From positions 496,001-560,000 of the forward strand of contig CP050295.1 in assembly GCA_014189435.1 (NCBI GenBank): a stretch of 64,000 bases of DNA. The letters run 5' to 3'. The notes beneath the pieces were generated by a model, which was not told the DNA's origin, made no database searches, and saw only the letters and a program-made list of their open reading frames with translations. Position 1 is the first letter of the stretch. Every line of letters begins with the position of its first letter. The DNA comes from Mesorhizobium loti. Lineage in GTDB: Bacteria > Pseudomonadota > Alphaproteobacteria > Rhizobiales > Rhizobiaceae. A program made the translations under genes and the position numbers. Below are positions 1 to 8,619 of this stretch, one piece after another.

Positions 1-700
1 AAGGGATCAGAACTCGCCTGACCGGAGGCAGCCAGCCGTGCGACGGTCTGGTTGACCGTTCCCACGCCGAGCTTTGCTTTGGCGTTTTCAGATGGAAGGT
101 CAGGTGCGCTTTGAGACGCCGAGGATCTGGCTGACGCCCCAAGGCGACTTGCCGCGCGCCGTCCATTTCAGGCATTCGAACTCTCGCGGGTTGAGCGTTG
201 CGCCATTCACCACGTGATCGTTGGCGAGCCTGCGCCGCACATGGATATGAAAGTTGATCGCCACCAGCTGCGATGCCTTTTCATAACGTGGCAGTGACCG
301 CAAAGAGGCGGACGCGACTCGTCGGAAGCAAAGGTCAGCGCCTGCAAACCGGCCGCGATGATCATGCATTGACATCGTCAATCCGCCGCGGATGCCAAAC
401 TGAGTGGCACCCTCCAGAATTCGTTGCTGTGACGTCGGCAGACACTGCCGAGCGCGATCCACGCCCCAATCAAAAGTATCCCAGCCTTGCAGCCCGCGCA
501 GGATCACCGGATCAAGGCTGTGGTTCCGCTGCTGCAGATAACGTGGCCAGCGCGAAGGGTAGTTTGAGATCAAGCGCGGTGCATCGCCGGGGACCGACGG
601 GTAAACAAAATAGGCGAAGAGCGGAAAGTCGAAGCCCGCGGCGGCGGACGCCATGTTGCGGCGCGCTACTGAACGCCGGGTAATCATCTAATTTCTCAAA
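1..700 (-). pseudogene. LuxR-type autoinducer-binding regulator, frameshifted
   Basis: The longest open piece (687 to 100) reads as an autoinducer-binding domain (GFDFPLFAYF, ISNYPSRW, DPVI, FDWG) followed by the start of a LuxR HTH (LNPREFECLKWTARGKS). The reading frame then stops at KRT. Shifting frame recovers FHLK and then AKAKLGVGTVNQTVARLAASG down to base 1, so two single-base losses lie in the recognition helix region near 78-105. The N-terminal helix (FFEKLDDYPAF, near 690-660) also lies in a different frame. The family is about 240 residues, binds acyl-homoserine lactones and activates transcription. No luxI-type synthase is seen nearby. The 3' end may continue beyond the window. It is a pseudogene unless the indels are sequence errors. 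Confidence 0.7.
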
Positions 701-784
701 AAACCGGTGATGTTCTGACGTTGTCGATGAGCCGTGTTTCGCCGAGCCACGCTGCAAGTAGGCGCGCCGGTCGGTCAAGGCTTG

Positions 785-1485
785 TCATTGGCTGTAGATC
801 TGTTCCCCCGCGAAGCTCCAGGTATTGGGAGAGCCGCGCGCAAGCCGCTCAGCCGTCTCGATCAGGACCGATGCGAGTTTTGGGGCAATGGCGCGCTCCG
901 CTGGCGAGAGCGGGGCATTGCGCGACGATAGCGCAAGACCATCGGCTTCGAGGACTGTCGGACAAGGCACCACGGTGATCGGAATATCCAGATCCTGGAC
1001 TATGCGCCTGACGAGCTGAAGCTGCTGGAAATCCTTTTCGCCGAAAAGGACGAAATCAGCGCCGGTTTGCAAGAAGAGCTTGGCAACGACGGTCGCCACG
1101 CCATCGAAATGGCCCGGCCGAAACGCGCCGCACAGGCCCTCGCTGATAGCCGCCACCGAAACGGTCGTGGCGAAGCCCGCAGGGTGCATCTCCTCTGCAT
1201 CCGGCACATAGAGGAGGTGTGCGCCCCGCGGCACGAGCTTTGCCGCGTCTTGGTTTTCCGTCCGGGGATAGGCGGCAAGGTCGGCAGCATTGTTGAACTG
1301 CTGGGGTTGACGAACAGCGTCACGATGACCCGATCAGCGCTTCTGAAGCGCTGCACACACGAGGCTCAGATGTCCTTCATGCAAGGCCCCATGGTCGGTA
1401 CCACTGCGACACTTGCGCCCGAGCGGCGCCATCCTGCAACAACAGTGCGAAACTCGGCAACGGTTCGAACGATCGGCACGCTCAT
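785..1485 (-). pseudogene. panC: pantoate--beta-alanine ligase, frameshifted and C-terminally short
   Basis: PanC condenses pantoate and beta-alanine with ATP in pantothenate synthesis. The start ATG at 1485 gives MSVPIVRTVAEF and VAVVPTMG; the frame is then lost near 1389 (4 instead of 5 C on the plus strand), again near 1342 and near 1305, each in a short run. Correcting these gives ALHEGHLSLV, VIVTLFVNPQQF, YPRTENQDAA, then an open piece from 1234 with FATTVSV, FGEKDFQQLQLVRR and LALSSRNAPLS. These are signature PanC segments. The last 50-60 residues are missing, so even a repaired gene would be short of the usual 280-290 residues. It starts 8 bases after dcd, so it was the last gene of that operon. 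No panB is seen beside it. Confidence 0.8.
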
Positions 1486-1492
1486 GCGTGGG

Positions 1493-2062
1493 TTAGCCCT
1501 TCTTTGCGCCGGCCATCTGGCCCGCAAATCGGCCTTTGTACCCCTGCACGGGCGTCCCAAGAGTTTGCTCGAAGATAAGTTGGCAAACCCGCATACCGGT
1601 CCGCAGTCGAATTGGCATAACGTTATGATTGACCATCTCAAGCCGGATGCGTCCAGTAAATCCAGCGTGGATTGTGGGAGCGGTGAGATGAACCCCGATT
1701 CCAAGTCGAGCAAGGGAACTCTTGCCTTCGACTCTGGCGGCGAGTCTCGAATGGAACGTGAGAGCTATATATTCTTCCGTCCAGCCTAAAACCATATCGT
1801 TAGGTTGAAAGTCGTAGCCCTTTTTATCATCAATCTCAATCTCGGTAGAGATATCACCAAATACAGCTTCGTGATCGTATTCTCTGTTAGATGGATCGAT
1901 ACAGATGTCTACGCCCCCTTTGGGGCGCTTAAAGATAGTCAGTATCTTATCTAGGCGTAGGTCGAGGCTGGTTGAACTGTACTGTTCCTCGCCAGGGGTC
2001 GGCTCGACTATGATGGCCTTACTCTCTAGAGCAATTTGAATTTCCCTGTCTGTAAGTATCAT
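1493..2062 (-). CDS. dcd: dCTP deaminase
   Basis: A 189-residue protein with the trimeric dUTPase/dCTP deaminase fold, converting dCTP to dUTP. Visible signatures are MILTDREIQIAL at the N-terminus, SLDLRLDK, RVEGKSSLARLGIGVH (the substrate-binding RxxGKSSLARxG motif) and HAGFTGRIRLEM. The length matches the family. GGGGGAGG lies just before the ATG at 2062. It is preceded 29 bases upstream by a small unknown gene and followed 8 bases downstream by the panC remnant, so the three look like one transcription unit. A nucleotide-metabolism gene inside a symbiosis region is probably a second genomic copy. I see no defect. Confidence 0.93.
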   Translation of the reverse strand: MILTDREIQIALESKAIIVEPTPGEEQYSSTSLDLRLDKILTIFKRPKGGVDICIDPSNREYDHEAVFGDISTEIEIDDKKGYDFQPNDMVLGWTEEYIALTFHSRLAARVEGKSSLARLGIGVHLTAPTIHAGFTGRIRLEMVNHNVMPIRLRTGMRVCQLIFEQTLGTPVQGYKGRFAGQMAGAKKG

Positions 2063-2091
2063 TGTCGTGCCTCCCCCAAGCGGCTTTTTGC

Positions 2092-2328
2092 TTAGATCAC
2101 GGATTCAACCGGAACCCAAACTCTCCATGACCCTTTTAACGTTTCGCGGGGTAGTTCCACTAGGTATTTGTGATCGGAATGGTTGATCGGATACCCGATA
2201 TCAAGTGTATCGCTTTCAACTGCGCGACGGCTGACAACCAGTCGTTCCTCCCCCTCCATTGTCTTTACGGAAACCATCACCTCGCTAGGGTGACCTCCAC
2301 TTCCCAATGTTTTGACCTTAACCCGCAT
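2092..2328 (-). CDS. small conserved-looking protein of unknown function
   Basis: A 78-residue protein beginning MRVKVKTLGSGG and ending in WVPVESVI. It is rich in Val, Glu and Ser, has no cysteine, membrane segment or motif that I recognise, and looks like a small beta protein. A strong ribosome-binding site (GGGAGAAAGAC) precedes the ATG. It is the first gene of the dcd-panC unit, 29 bases from dcd. No family is recognised, and function cannot be inferred beyond the shared operon. Confidence 0.6.
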   Translation of the reverse strand: MRVKVKTLGSGGHPSEVMVSVKTMEGEERLVVSRRAVESDTLDIGYPINHSDHKYLVELPRETLKGSWRVWVPVESVI

Positions 2329-2641
2329 GTCTTTCTCCCTTTTTGATTTTTTCCAAGTTGATCAGTCCATCAGTGATTCGGATACGCTGCCGCCATCATC
2401 ACGTCACATTCTCCTTGTGCGTGCCTTTCGAGTCACAGGGAACAGAACAAGAACACTTTGATCTAAGTTTGTCAGTTAGGCGAATCACAACGTGTTTCAA
2501 GTGTCGCCGCTGCCGGGTTAATGGACCGTTCGAGGGATCGCCACCCTTAAGATGAAACGTAATCGACCCGCCTTGTGGAGGGGCGGGTCTTGTAGCGCTC
2601 TTTCCACAACGGGAACAAATTGGCAACGGAGCGCGTGCGGG

Positions 2642-2893
2642 CCTCTGACTTGTGACGATGGTTGAGCGTCGTTCGCAGCGGTCCTCAATGATCTCCAGGA
2701 GATCGCGACGTTGGTTGTCATTGAGCTTTTTCGGTCCCCGGTCATCGAGAATCAGGAAGTCGGTCTTGGGAAGAGATTTGAGGATCTTGCCGTATGGCCT
2801 GTCGCCATTGCACCCGCGAGGGCGGCGAACAGGAACCCGATGCTCGGCGACGGAGAAATCTTCGCGGCAGGCCTTGTGGCCGAGAGCAAGCCA
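2642..2893 (-). pseudogene. istB: IS21-family istB (ATPase helper) fragment
   Basis: A continuous reading frame without start codon gives LGHKACREDFSVAEHRVP, then YGKILKSLPKTDFLILDD and NDNQRRDLLEIIEDR, ending in RSTIVTSQ. This is the Walker B and sensor part of IstB, the AAA+ partner of the IS21 transposase. The P-loop part upstream and the C-terminus after TSQ are gone and no istA is present, so it is an internal remnant. The stretch between VRR and PYG is also shorter than in intact IstB. Confidence 0.75.
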
Positions 2894-4400
2894 TGGCTAC
2901 CATCTCGAGCCGCGTGTCCGATGGCAGCGGCGGCGAAGCCTAATACATATGAGCTGCCGCCTGCCGTTATGTCGAGAGATCGTCACTTACTTGTTTCGCC
3001 GAGATGTCTGCGCTACTCTGACGGGCAAGTCTTTCAAAGTCTCTACGGTGCGCGCCGCCGTCTGTACCCGTGGTTTCTCTCACCTAATACCCCTGGCGTC
3101 CATGGTCGTCTGATCTCGGGGCAAGGAACACCGGAGCGGAGGTCTCTTATTCCACCATGCGATCGGATTCAGCACTTGCTGAAAACTGCCAGTTCGACAT
3201 GTATCACTGGATAATTGAAGCCCTTGCCGAGGCTTGCAAGTCTCGGGCGCATGTCGCACCCGCCGCCAGCTCTCATCTGCTGCGCGCTTCGGCCTGTGGA
3301 CAGCAGACAGCGAAGCCTCCACGGCCGCGAAAATCTCGCGACGGCGGCTCGATACCGGGACCGGACCGCCATTTTGGGGAGGTGATCTGTGCAGGTACCT
3401 GGCGTGGAACACGCCATCCATCTCCTGACCGCATCATTGCCAACGCCCTCCTACAGTCCGGCCGAGCCTCCCGACCGCCGGATCGGTGATGACGATCCCC
3501 TTTGAAGAATAGCCTCTTTTGAAGAGTGTGACGGTCTGCGCCGTCTTACCGTGTTTCAGCCCTTGCCGTGGCCTCCTGACGCACACGGCGAAGCGCTGTC
3601 ATTGTACCGTGCAACACCCACTGAAAATACGACAGGCGGATCACAATAATCAGGTCTGGGCTAAAGATTTTTCGCGCAGACCACGAAAAAAGAAACGACA
3701 GCTCCTGGTCTTCACGCCGCCGCTTGGACTTAGTTGGAGAGAGGCCGGCCATTCCGAAGTGGCTTAGTTCCCGCTCTTTGACCCGGCATCGTCGCCGAGA
3801 TGTCGACGGGCGTGTTGTAGAGCGCGCCATTTCTACAATTAAGTAGCAACTGCCACCGGCGAGCGGAGGTGGCTAAGCGTGAACGTCCGGCAGCGGGAGA
3901 GAGCAGGAAGTGCTGGTTGCCCCAATATTTCCACCTCCAGATCGGGCGCGGCTTTGCGAGGCTGTGGAATGACGGCGTGCAAGTTGTCGGAGACCACGTT
4001 CAGTTCCCTGGAAGATACGCGATATGAGGAAACGTCGCCGGGGTCGGCGAGCGGAAGGTCAGCGTTGTCGTAATCGTATGGCCCTGAACTGCGGCGGACC
4101 ATACCAGGGGCATGGATGGGAGCGGATCGGTTTCTAAAGTTGGTGGAAGTGATCACCTGGCGATCGTTCAGATAACTGACGTTTTGTCCTTTTATCTGAA
4201 CGGCGAGAGCCCTAACGGCGTTTTGTTCGGCGGTTGGACGACCTCGAACTGACCGAGATGTTCTCGCACGATGCGGTCTACGGCCTTCGGAGTTCGGAGC
4301 GTCTTACGGTCGAAAAGGACTGGTCAAGGGTTCGGACGCGCTTGTCGCGCCAAGCATGGCACGCAACTCATCACAGACCTCGCGGAGAAAGCCCGAGGTC
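2894..4400. other. gene-free stretch
   Basis: About 1.5 kb in which no frame on either strand gives a protein that I can relate to a family. Several 60-110 codon open frames overlap each other on both strands and lack ribosome-binding sites. Given the istB piece on one side and the hoxA stub on the other, it is probably degraded insertion-element DNA, but I cannot name the elements. Confidence 0.4.
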
Positions 4401-4509
4401 GTTGCGCGCGGCGATGACCTGGAATTCATCGGATAGAACCCGCTGGATAGCCTTCGATTGAATACACCTCGTCGCCGACCACGAGAACGGTTGAGAGCGA
4501 GTTCGTCAT
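4401..4509 (-). pseudogene. hoxA: hoxA response-regulator N-terminal stub
   Basis: From the ATG at 4509 the frame gives MTNSLSTVLVVGDEVYSIE, and after a one-base slip IQRVLSDEFQVIAARN, which is the start of a receiver domain like that of the NtrC-type hydrogenase regulator HoxA. After about 36 residues the similarity is lost. The first acidic-pocket Asp of VVDDE is Gly here. Position directly after hypX matches the R. leguminosarum hup locus, where a truncated hoxA follows hypX (established knowledge, recalled). Without HoxA, control of hup here would fall to NifA and FNR-type regulators (inference). Confidence 0.6.
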
Positions 4510-4521
4510 CGCATAGTGCTC

Positions 4522-6180
4522 CTACCGGTCCGAATGGTCGGCGTTCGCGCGGTGGACAGCGAGCGTGACGGGCGTACGGGACTTGGGCGTCTTGCGGATG
4601 AAATTGTAGCGCGCCACGTGATAGCTCGGGTCGAAGCCAAATTGCGCCGCATCCGCCGCAGTTCCTCTTCCCTATAGGCGGCAAGCGGTTTCTCGGCCTC
4701 GTCGCCAGCGCGGCGCGCCCGTTTGGCAGCAATCCGCCGGACAAGATCGGGAGAGGCCGCGAGTTCGGCGGCAGCGCGGAGCAGTTCCCAATCGGCCGAA
4801 TCTACATTTCCCGGCAAGCGCCGGGTGGCAAGCCCCAGTTCAAGCGCCTCGTCGACCCCCATCGGCAGCCTTGCCTGGGTCACGCGGCGGGCTCGGTCCT
4901 CGCCGACCCGAGCCGGCAGCAGATAGGTCCAGTATTCCGAGCCGTAGAGATTGCCCATGTCCTTGTAGTGCGGATTGAGGATGACGCCCCCGCGCATCCA
5001 GACTTCGTCGGCGGCAAGCGACAGGAAGACGCCGCCAGCCCCGGTATTGCCGAGCACCGCGGCAATAACCAGTCGGTCATCGGTTTCGATGATCTCGCGC
5101 ACCAAGTCGTTCATCGCGTTTATGCTACACCAGGTTTCGTCGGCGGCGCTGTCGGCGCCCTCGATGATGCCGAGATGGATGCCGTTCGACCAGCGATCCG
5201 CGTCGCCCCGCAGCACAAGAACCGGAAGCGTGGGTGCCTTGGCCTCGTGATCGCCTTGCGCAAGGTATCGCAATCTTCCGACCACATCGCGCCGTTGTGG
5301 AAGCGGAATTCGTCCGACGCCGTTCTCCTCCCGGTAACGGCAGGGTTCCGGACCTTCGATGATGGGCTGATCGTTTGCTTCGGCACCGAGCAGCCGGAGC
5401 GCCGGCAGTTTCAGCGAGCGGGAATCCGGTCGCCGGAGATGGCCGATCCAAAGCGCCCCCTCACGTAAGGCCATGGCGAGGGCGTGCCGCGAACGGCCGA
5501 TGAGCACGCCGGCAGGCCCCGGAACTCCTTCCGCACGCTCGGCGTCAAACACCAGGAAAGTCTGTCCGGCGATCGTCATCGTAGCGCCGGGATCTCCGTC
5601 CGACGCCCGGATGATGCGTAGCGCTTCCTCGGCCGAGTGTCGGGTCGAGGATACGGTCGGACCTCCGGCAGGCGGGTCGCTCGCACCCCGTGCCCCAGTT
5701 CGCCGGCAGTGCCGCCCCTTCCCTGCGCTCGATGCGGCCGATCGCTTCGAAGACGCAGGCTACGGCAGCCTGGGTCACGTCATGTCGGTAGAGGCTCGAC
5801 TTCCGAGCGGGGCGCATCGGAAACTCCGCCCAAGCCCAGACGGGCCCCGCATCCATCTCCTTCTGGGCCTCGATCAGTGTGACGCCCCAGGTCGCTTCGC
5901 CGTCGAGGATCGCCCAGTCGAGGGCGCTCGGGCCGCGATCGCCACGGATGCCCGGATGGACGATCAGGCAGAGCGTTCCGCGCCAGACAACGGCCGGGAT
6001 CGGCCGCTTGAGGAAGGGCGCGATCACGAGGTCCGGCGAAAAGAGAGCGACCGCCTCGCGAGTGAAGTCGTCATGGATGTCGAGCTCGACCGTCACTTCG
6101 TGACCAGCCCGTCTCAGGTCGACATGCAGGCGCTGGGAGAGCGAGTTGAAATTGTGGCAGAGAAGCAGGATGCGCATCAC
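4522..6180 (-). pseudogene. hypX: HypX, hydrogenase CO-ligand synthesis protein, two frameshifts
   Basis: HypX makes the active-site CO ligand of [NiFe] hydrogenase from a formyl group under aerobic conditions. The N-terminal formyltransferase-like domain (RILLLCHNFNSLSQRL, LIVHPGIRGDRGPSALDWAI) is in the first frame; near 5645 the frame changes, and the crotonase-like domain follows (GNTGAGGVFLSLAADEVW, NPHYKDMGNLYGSEYW). Near 4640 a second slip (AAA where AAAA is expected on the plus strand) hides the last residues GFDPSYHVARYNF, which end at the stop at 4522. The repaired length is about 553 residues, close to the family. It starts at GTG 6180 or ATG 6177, just after hypE. It is either a recent pseudogene or an intact gene with sequence errors. 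Confidence 0.85.
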
Positions 6181-6186
6181 CCTCTC

Positions 6187-7239
6187 TTAGCAGATCCGGG
6201 GCAGTTGTTCGCCCGACAGCCAGTCGACAATCCGGCCGCCGCCAAACGAGGTCGTCATCTGGACAAAGCAGTTGTCGTCGGCCACCACGTGGCCGACCAG
6301 CGCCGCCTCACTGCCAAGCGGATGGGCGCGCATCGTCGCGAGCACGGCGTCAGCGCCCTCCGGCGCCACGACTGCTACCAGTTTCCCTTCATTGGCGACG
6401 TTGAGCGGATCGAGGCCGAGGAACTCGCAGGCTGCAGCCACTTCCGGTTTGAGCGGGATCTTGTCTTCGTCGATGCGGAAGCCGACCCGCGACTGGCTGG
6501 CGATCTCGTTCAGCGTCGCGGCGATGCCGCCGCGCGTCGGATCGCGCATTAGCCGGATATGCGCCCGGCCAGCCGCGACCATGTCTGCTACCAACCCGTG
6601 CAGGGCCGCGCTGTCGGAGGCGATGTCGGTGTCGAATTCCAGGTTCTCGCGTTTCGACATCACGGCGACGCCATGGTCTCCGATCGAGCCGGAAATGATC
6701 ACCGCATCGCCGGGCCGGGCGGCGTCCGACCGGAGATCGAGCCCGTCCGGAACCATGCCGACGCCGGCGGTCGAGATGAAGACGCCGTCGGCCTTGCCTC
6801 GCTCGACGACCTTGGTGTCGCCGGTGATGATCGGCACGCCGGCCTCGCGCGAGGCGGCGCCCATGCTCTGGGCGATGCGCTCGAGATCGGCGAATGGAAA
6901 ACCCTCCTCGATGATGAAGCTTGCCGACAGATAGAGCGGTACCGCGCCCGCCATGGCGATGTCGTTGATCGTGCCGTGCACGGCGAGGGTGCCGATATTG
7001 CCGCCGGGGAAGAAAAGCGGCGAAACGACGTAGCCGTCCGTGGTCATCACCATCCGCCCGCCAGGCACCGAAAAGGCCGACTGGTCGTTGCCAGCCCTCA
7101 GCCAGTCATTGTCGAAAGCCTCGTGGAAAACGCCCTCGATCAACTGGCCCATGGCGCGCCCGCCGGCCCCGTGCGAAAGGTCGACACGGCCGTTCGCGAC
7201 ATCGAGCTTGCGCCTGTAGGCCTTGATCATCAGGTTCAT
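6187..7239 (-). CDS. hypE: hydrogenase maturation protein HypE
   Basis: A 350-residue ATP-dependent dehydratase that turns the thiocarbamate on its C-terminal cysteine into thiocyanate, the source of the CN ligands of the [NiFe] centre, with HypF as carbamoyl donor. Seen: VDLSHGAGGRAM (N-terminal AIRS-type motif), MTTDGYVVSPLFFPGGNIG, RDPTRGGIAATLNEIA, and the conserved terminal PRIC with the acceptor Cys. The open frame extends upstream to 7545, but the start at 7239 gives the expected N-terminus MNLMIKAYRRKLD and overlaps the hypD stop as ATGA, so translation is probably coupled. Intact. Confidence 0.95.
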   Translation of the reverse strand: MNLMIKAYRRKLDVANGRVDLSHGAGGRAMGQLIEGVFHEAFDNDWLRAGNDQSAFSVPGGRMVMTTDGYVVSPLFFPGGNIGTLAVHGTINDIAMAGAVPLYLSASFIIEEGFPFADLERIAQSMGAASREAGVPIITGDTKVVERGKADGVFISTAGVGMVPDGLDLRSDAARPGDAVIISGSIGDHGVAVMSKRENLEFDTDIASDSAALHGLVADMVAAGRAHIRLMRDPTRGGIAATLNEIASQSRVGFRIDEDKIPLKPEVAAACEFLGLDPLNVANEGKLVAVVAPEGADAVLATMRAHPLGSEAALVGHVVADDNCFVQMTTSFGGGRIVDWLSGEQLPRIC

Positions 7240-8392
7240 GCGACCGCCCTCCCCCCATCCACCTGCCGCGCCTTCTCGCGGAAGCGGCCATAGGTCCAGT
7301 GCGCGGCGCAGGCGCCCTCCGACGACACCATGCAGGAGCCCATCGGTGTATCGGGCGTGCAGACCGTGCCGAACAGCTTGCAGTCGGCCGGCCTCTTCAC
7401 GCCGCGCAGGATCGCGCCGCATTCGCAGGCCGGGTTGTCCTTCGCGGCGGGCGTCACCATCGAAAAGCGCTTCTCGGCGTCGTAGGCCACATACTTCGGC
7501 CGGAGCCGCAGCGCGCCATAGGGCACTTCGCCGAGACCGCGCCATTCGAAGCTCTCGCGCAGCTCGAAGAAATTCGCCACCTCCGCCTGGGCCTTTTCGT
7601 TGCCGAGAGCAGTCACGGCGCGAATATACTGGTTCTCGACCTCGTGCCTGCCGTCATTGACCTGGCGCACCAGCATCAGGATCGCCTGGATGACGTCGAG
7701 CGGCTCGAAGCCCGCCACCACCACCGGCTTCTGGAATTCCCCGGCGAAGAATTCGTAAGGTTCGGTGCCGATGACGGTCGAGACGTGGAAGGGCCGACGA
7801 AACCGTCGATCTTGATCGTGCCGAGCTTGCGAACGTCAGGGCTTTCCAGGATGTTCTGGATCGCCGGTGGCGTCAGCACGTGATTGCAGAAGATCGAGAA
7901 ATTGCCGAGCCCCTTGGCTATCGCCGCCTTGAGCGCGAGCGCGGTCGGTGGCGTCGTGGTCTCGAAGCCGATGGCAAAGAACACCACTTCGCGTTCGAGC
8001 TCGGCCTCGGCGATCCTGCGCGCATCGAGCGTCGAATAGACCATGCGGATATCGGCGCCTGCCGCCTTGGCCTTCAAGAGGCTCGATCCGTTCGAGCCCG
8101 GCACGCGCATCAGGTCGCCATAGGTGCAGAGCGTGATCTCCGGCCGCATGGCGAGCGCGATCGCCGCATCGATACGGCCGATCGGCAGCACGCAGACGGG
8201 ACAGCCCGGTCCGTGGATCATCCGCACACTGGCCGGCAGCAGGTCTTCGAGACCATAGCGGGAAATAGCATGCGTATGGCCGCCGCAGAACTCCATGAAG
8301 TGATAGGAACGCGCCGGATCGGCGAGAGCGGCGATCTGCCGGGCGATATCCTTGACGAGCCTGCCGTCGCGATATTCGTGGATATATTTCAT
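7236..8392 (-). pseudogene. hypD: HypD, Fe(CN)2CO assembly scaffold, one frameshift
   Basis: HypD with HypC assembles the Fe(CN)2CO group. The first part runs from ATG 8392 with FMEFCGGHTHAISRYG, GPGCPVCVLPIGRID and GFETTTPPTA; the second part is in another frame with YIRAVTALGN, PACECGAILRG and PTDTPMGSC-like PDTPMGSCMVSSEG, including the 4Fe-4S cysteines. The shift lies near 7787, where the plus strand has two G and the family needs three (FVGPSHVSTVIG restored). Repaired length is about 385 residues. The start overlaps the hypC stop (ATGA) and the stop overlaps the hypE start (ATGA). The lesion is a single base in a run, so error and recent mutation cannot be told apart. Confidence 0.88.
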
Positions 8393-8619
8393 GCCGCATC
8401 TCCCATGGCAGCAGCTTCTCGGATGAGGGCGAGCGTCCTTTCCGCCTCCTCCGGATCGATCTTCGCGAGCGCATAGCCGACATGAAGGAGGAGATAGTCG
8501 CCCGGCCGGACATCGTCGATCAGCGCGGTCGAAACGATCTTCGAGACGCCGTCGAGCGTGACCTTCGCCATGTTGTCGAGCAGTACTTCCTTGACCTGGA
8601 CCGGTATCGCTAGGCACAT
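8389..8619 (-). CDS. hypC: hydrogenase maturation chaperone HypC
   Basis: A 76-residue protein with the required N-terminal MCLAIPVQV, whose Cys2 holds the iron fragment, and the C-terminal GDYLLLHVGYALAKID. HypC carries the Fe(CN)2CO unit from HypD to the HupL precursor. The start overlaps the 3' end of hypF by 10 bases and the stop overlaps hypD. The related protein HupF is encoded separately at 15.4-15.6 kb. Intact. Confidence 0.95.
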   Translation of the reverse strand: MCLAIPVQVKEVLLDNMAKVTLDGVSKIVSTALIDDVRPGDYLLLHVGYALAKIDPEEAERTLALIREAAAMGDAA

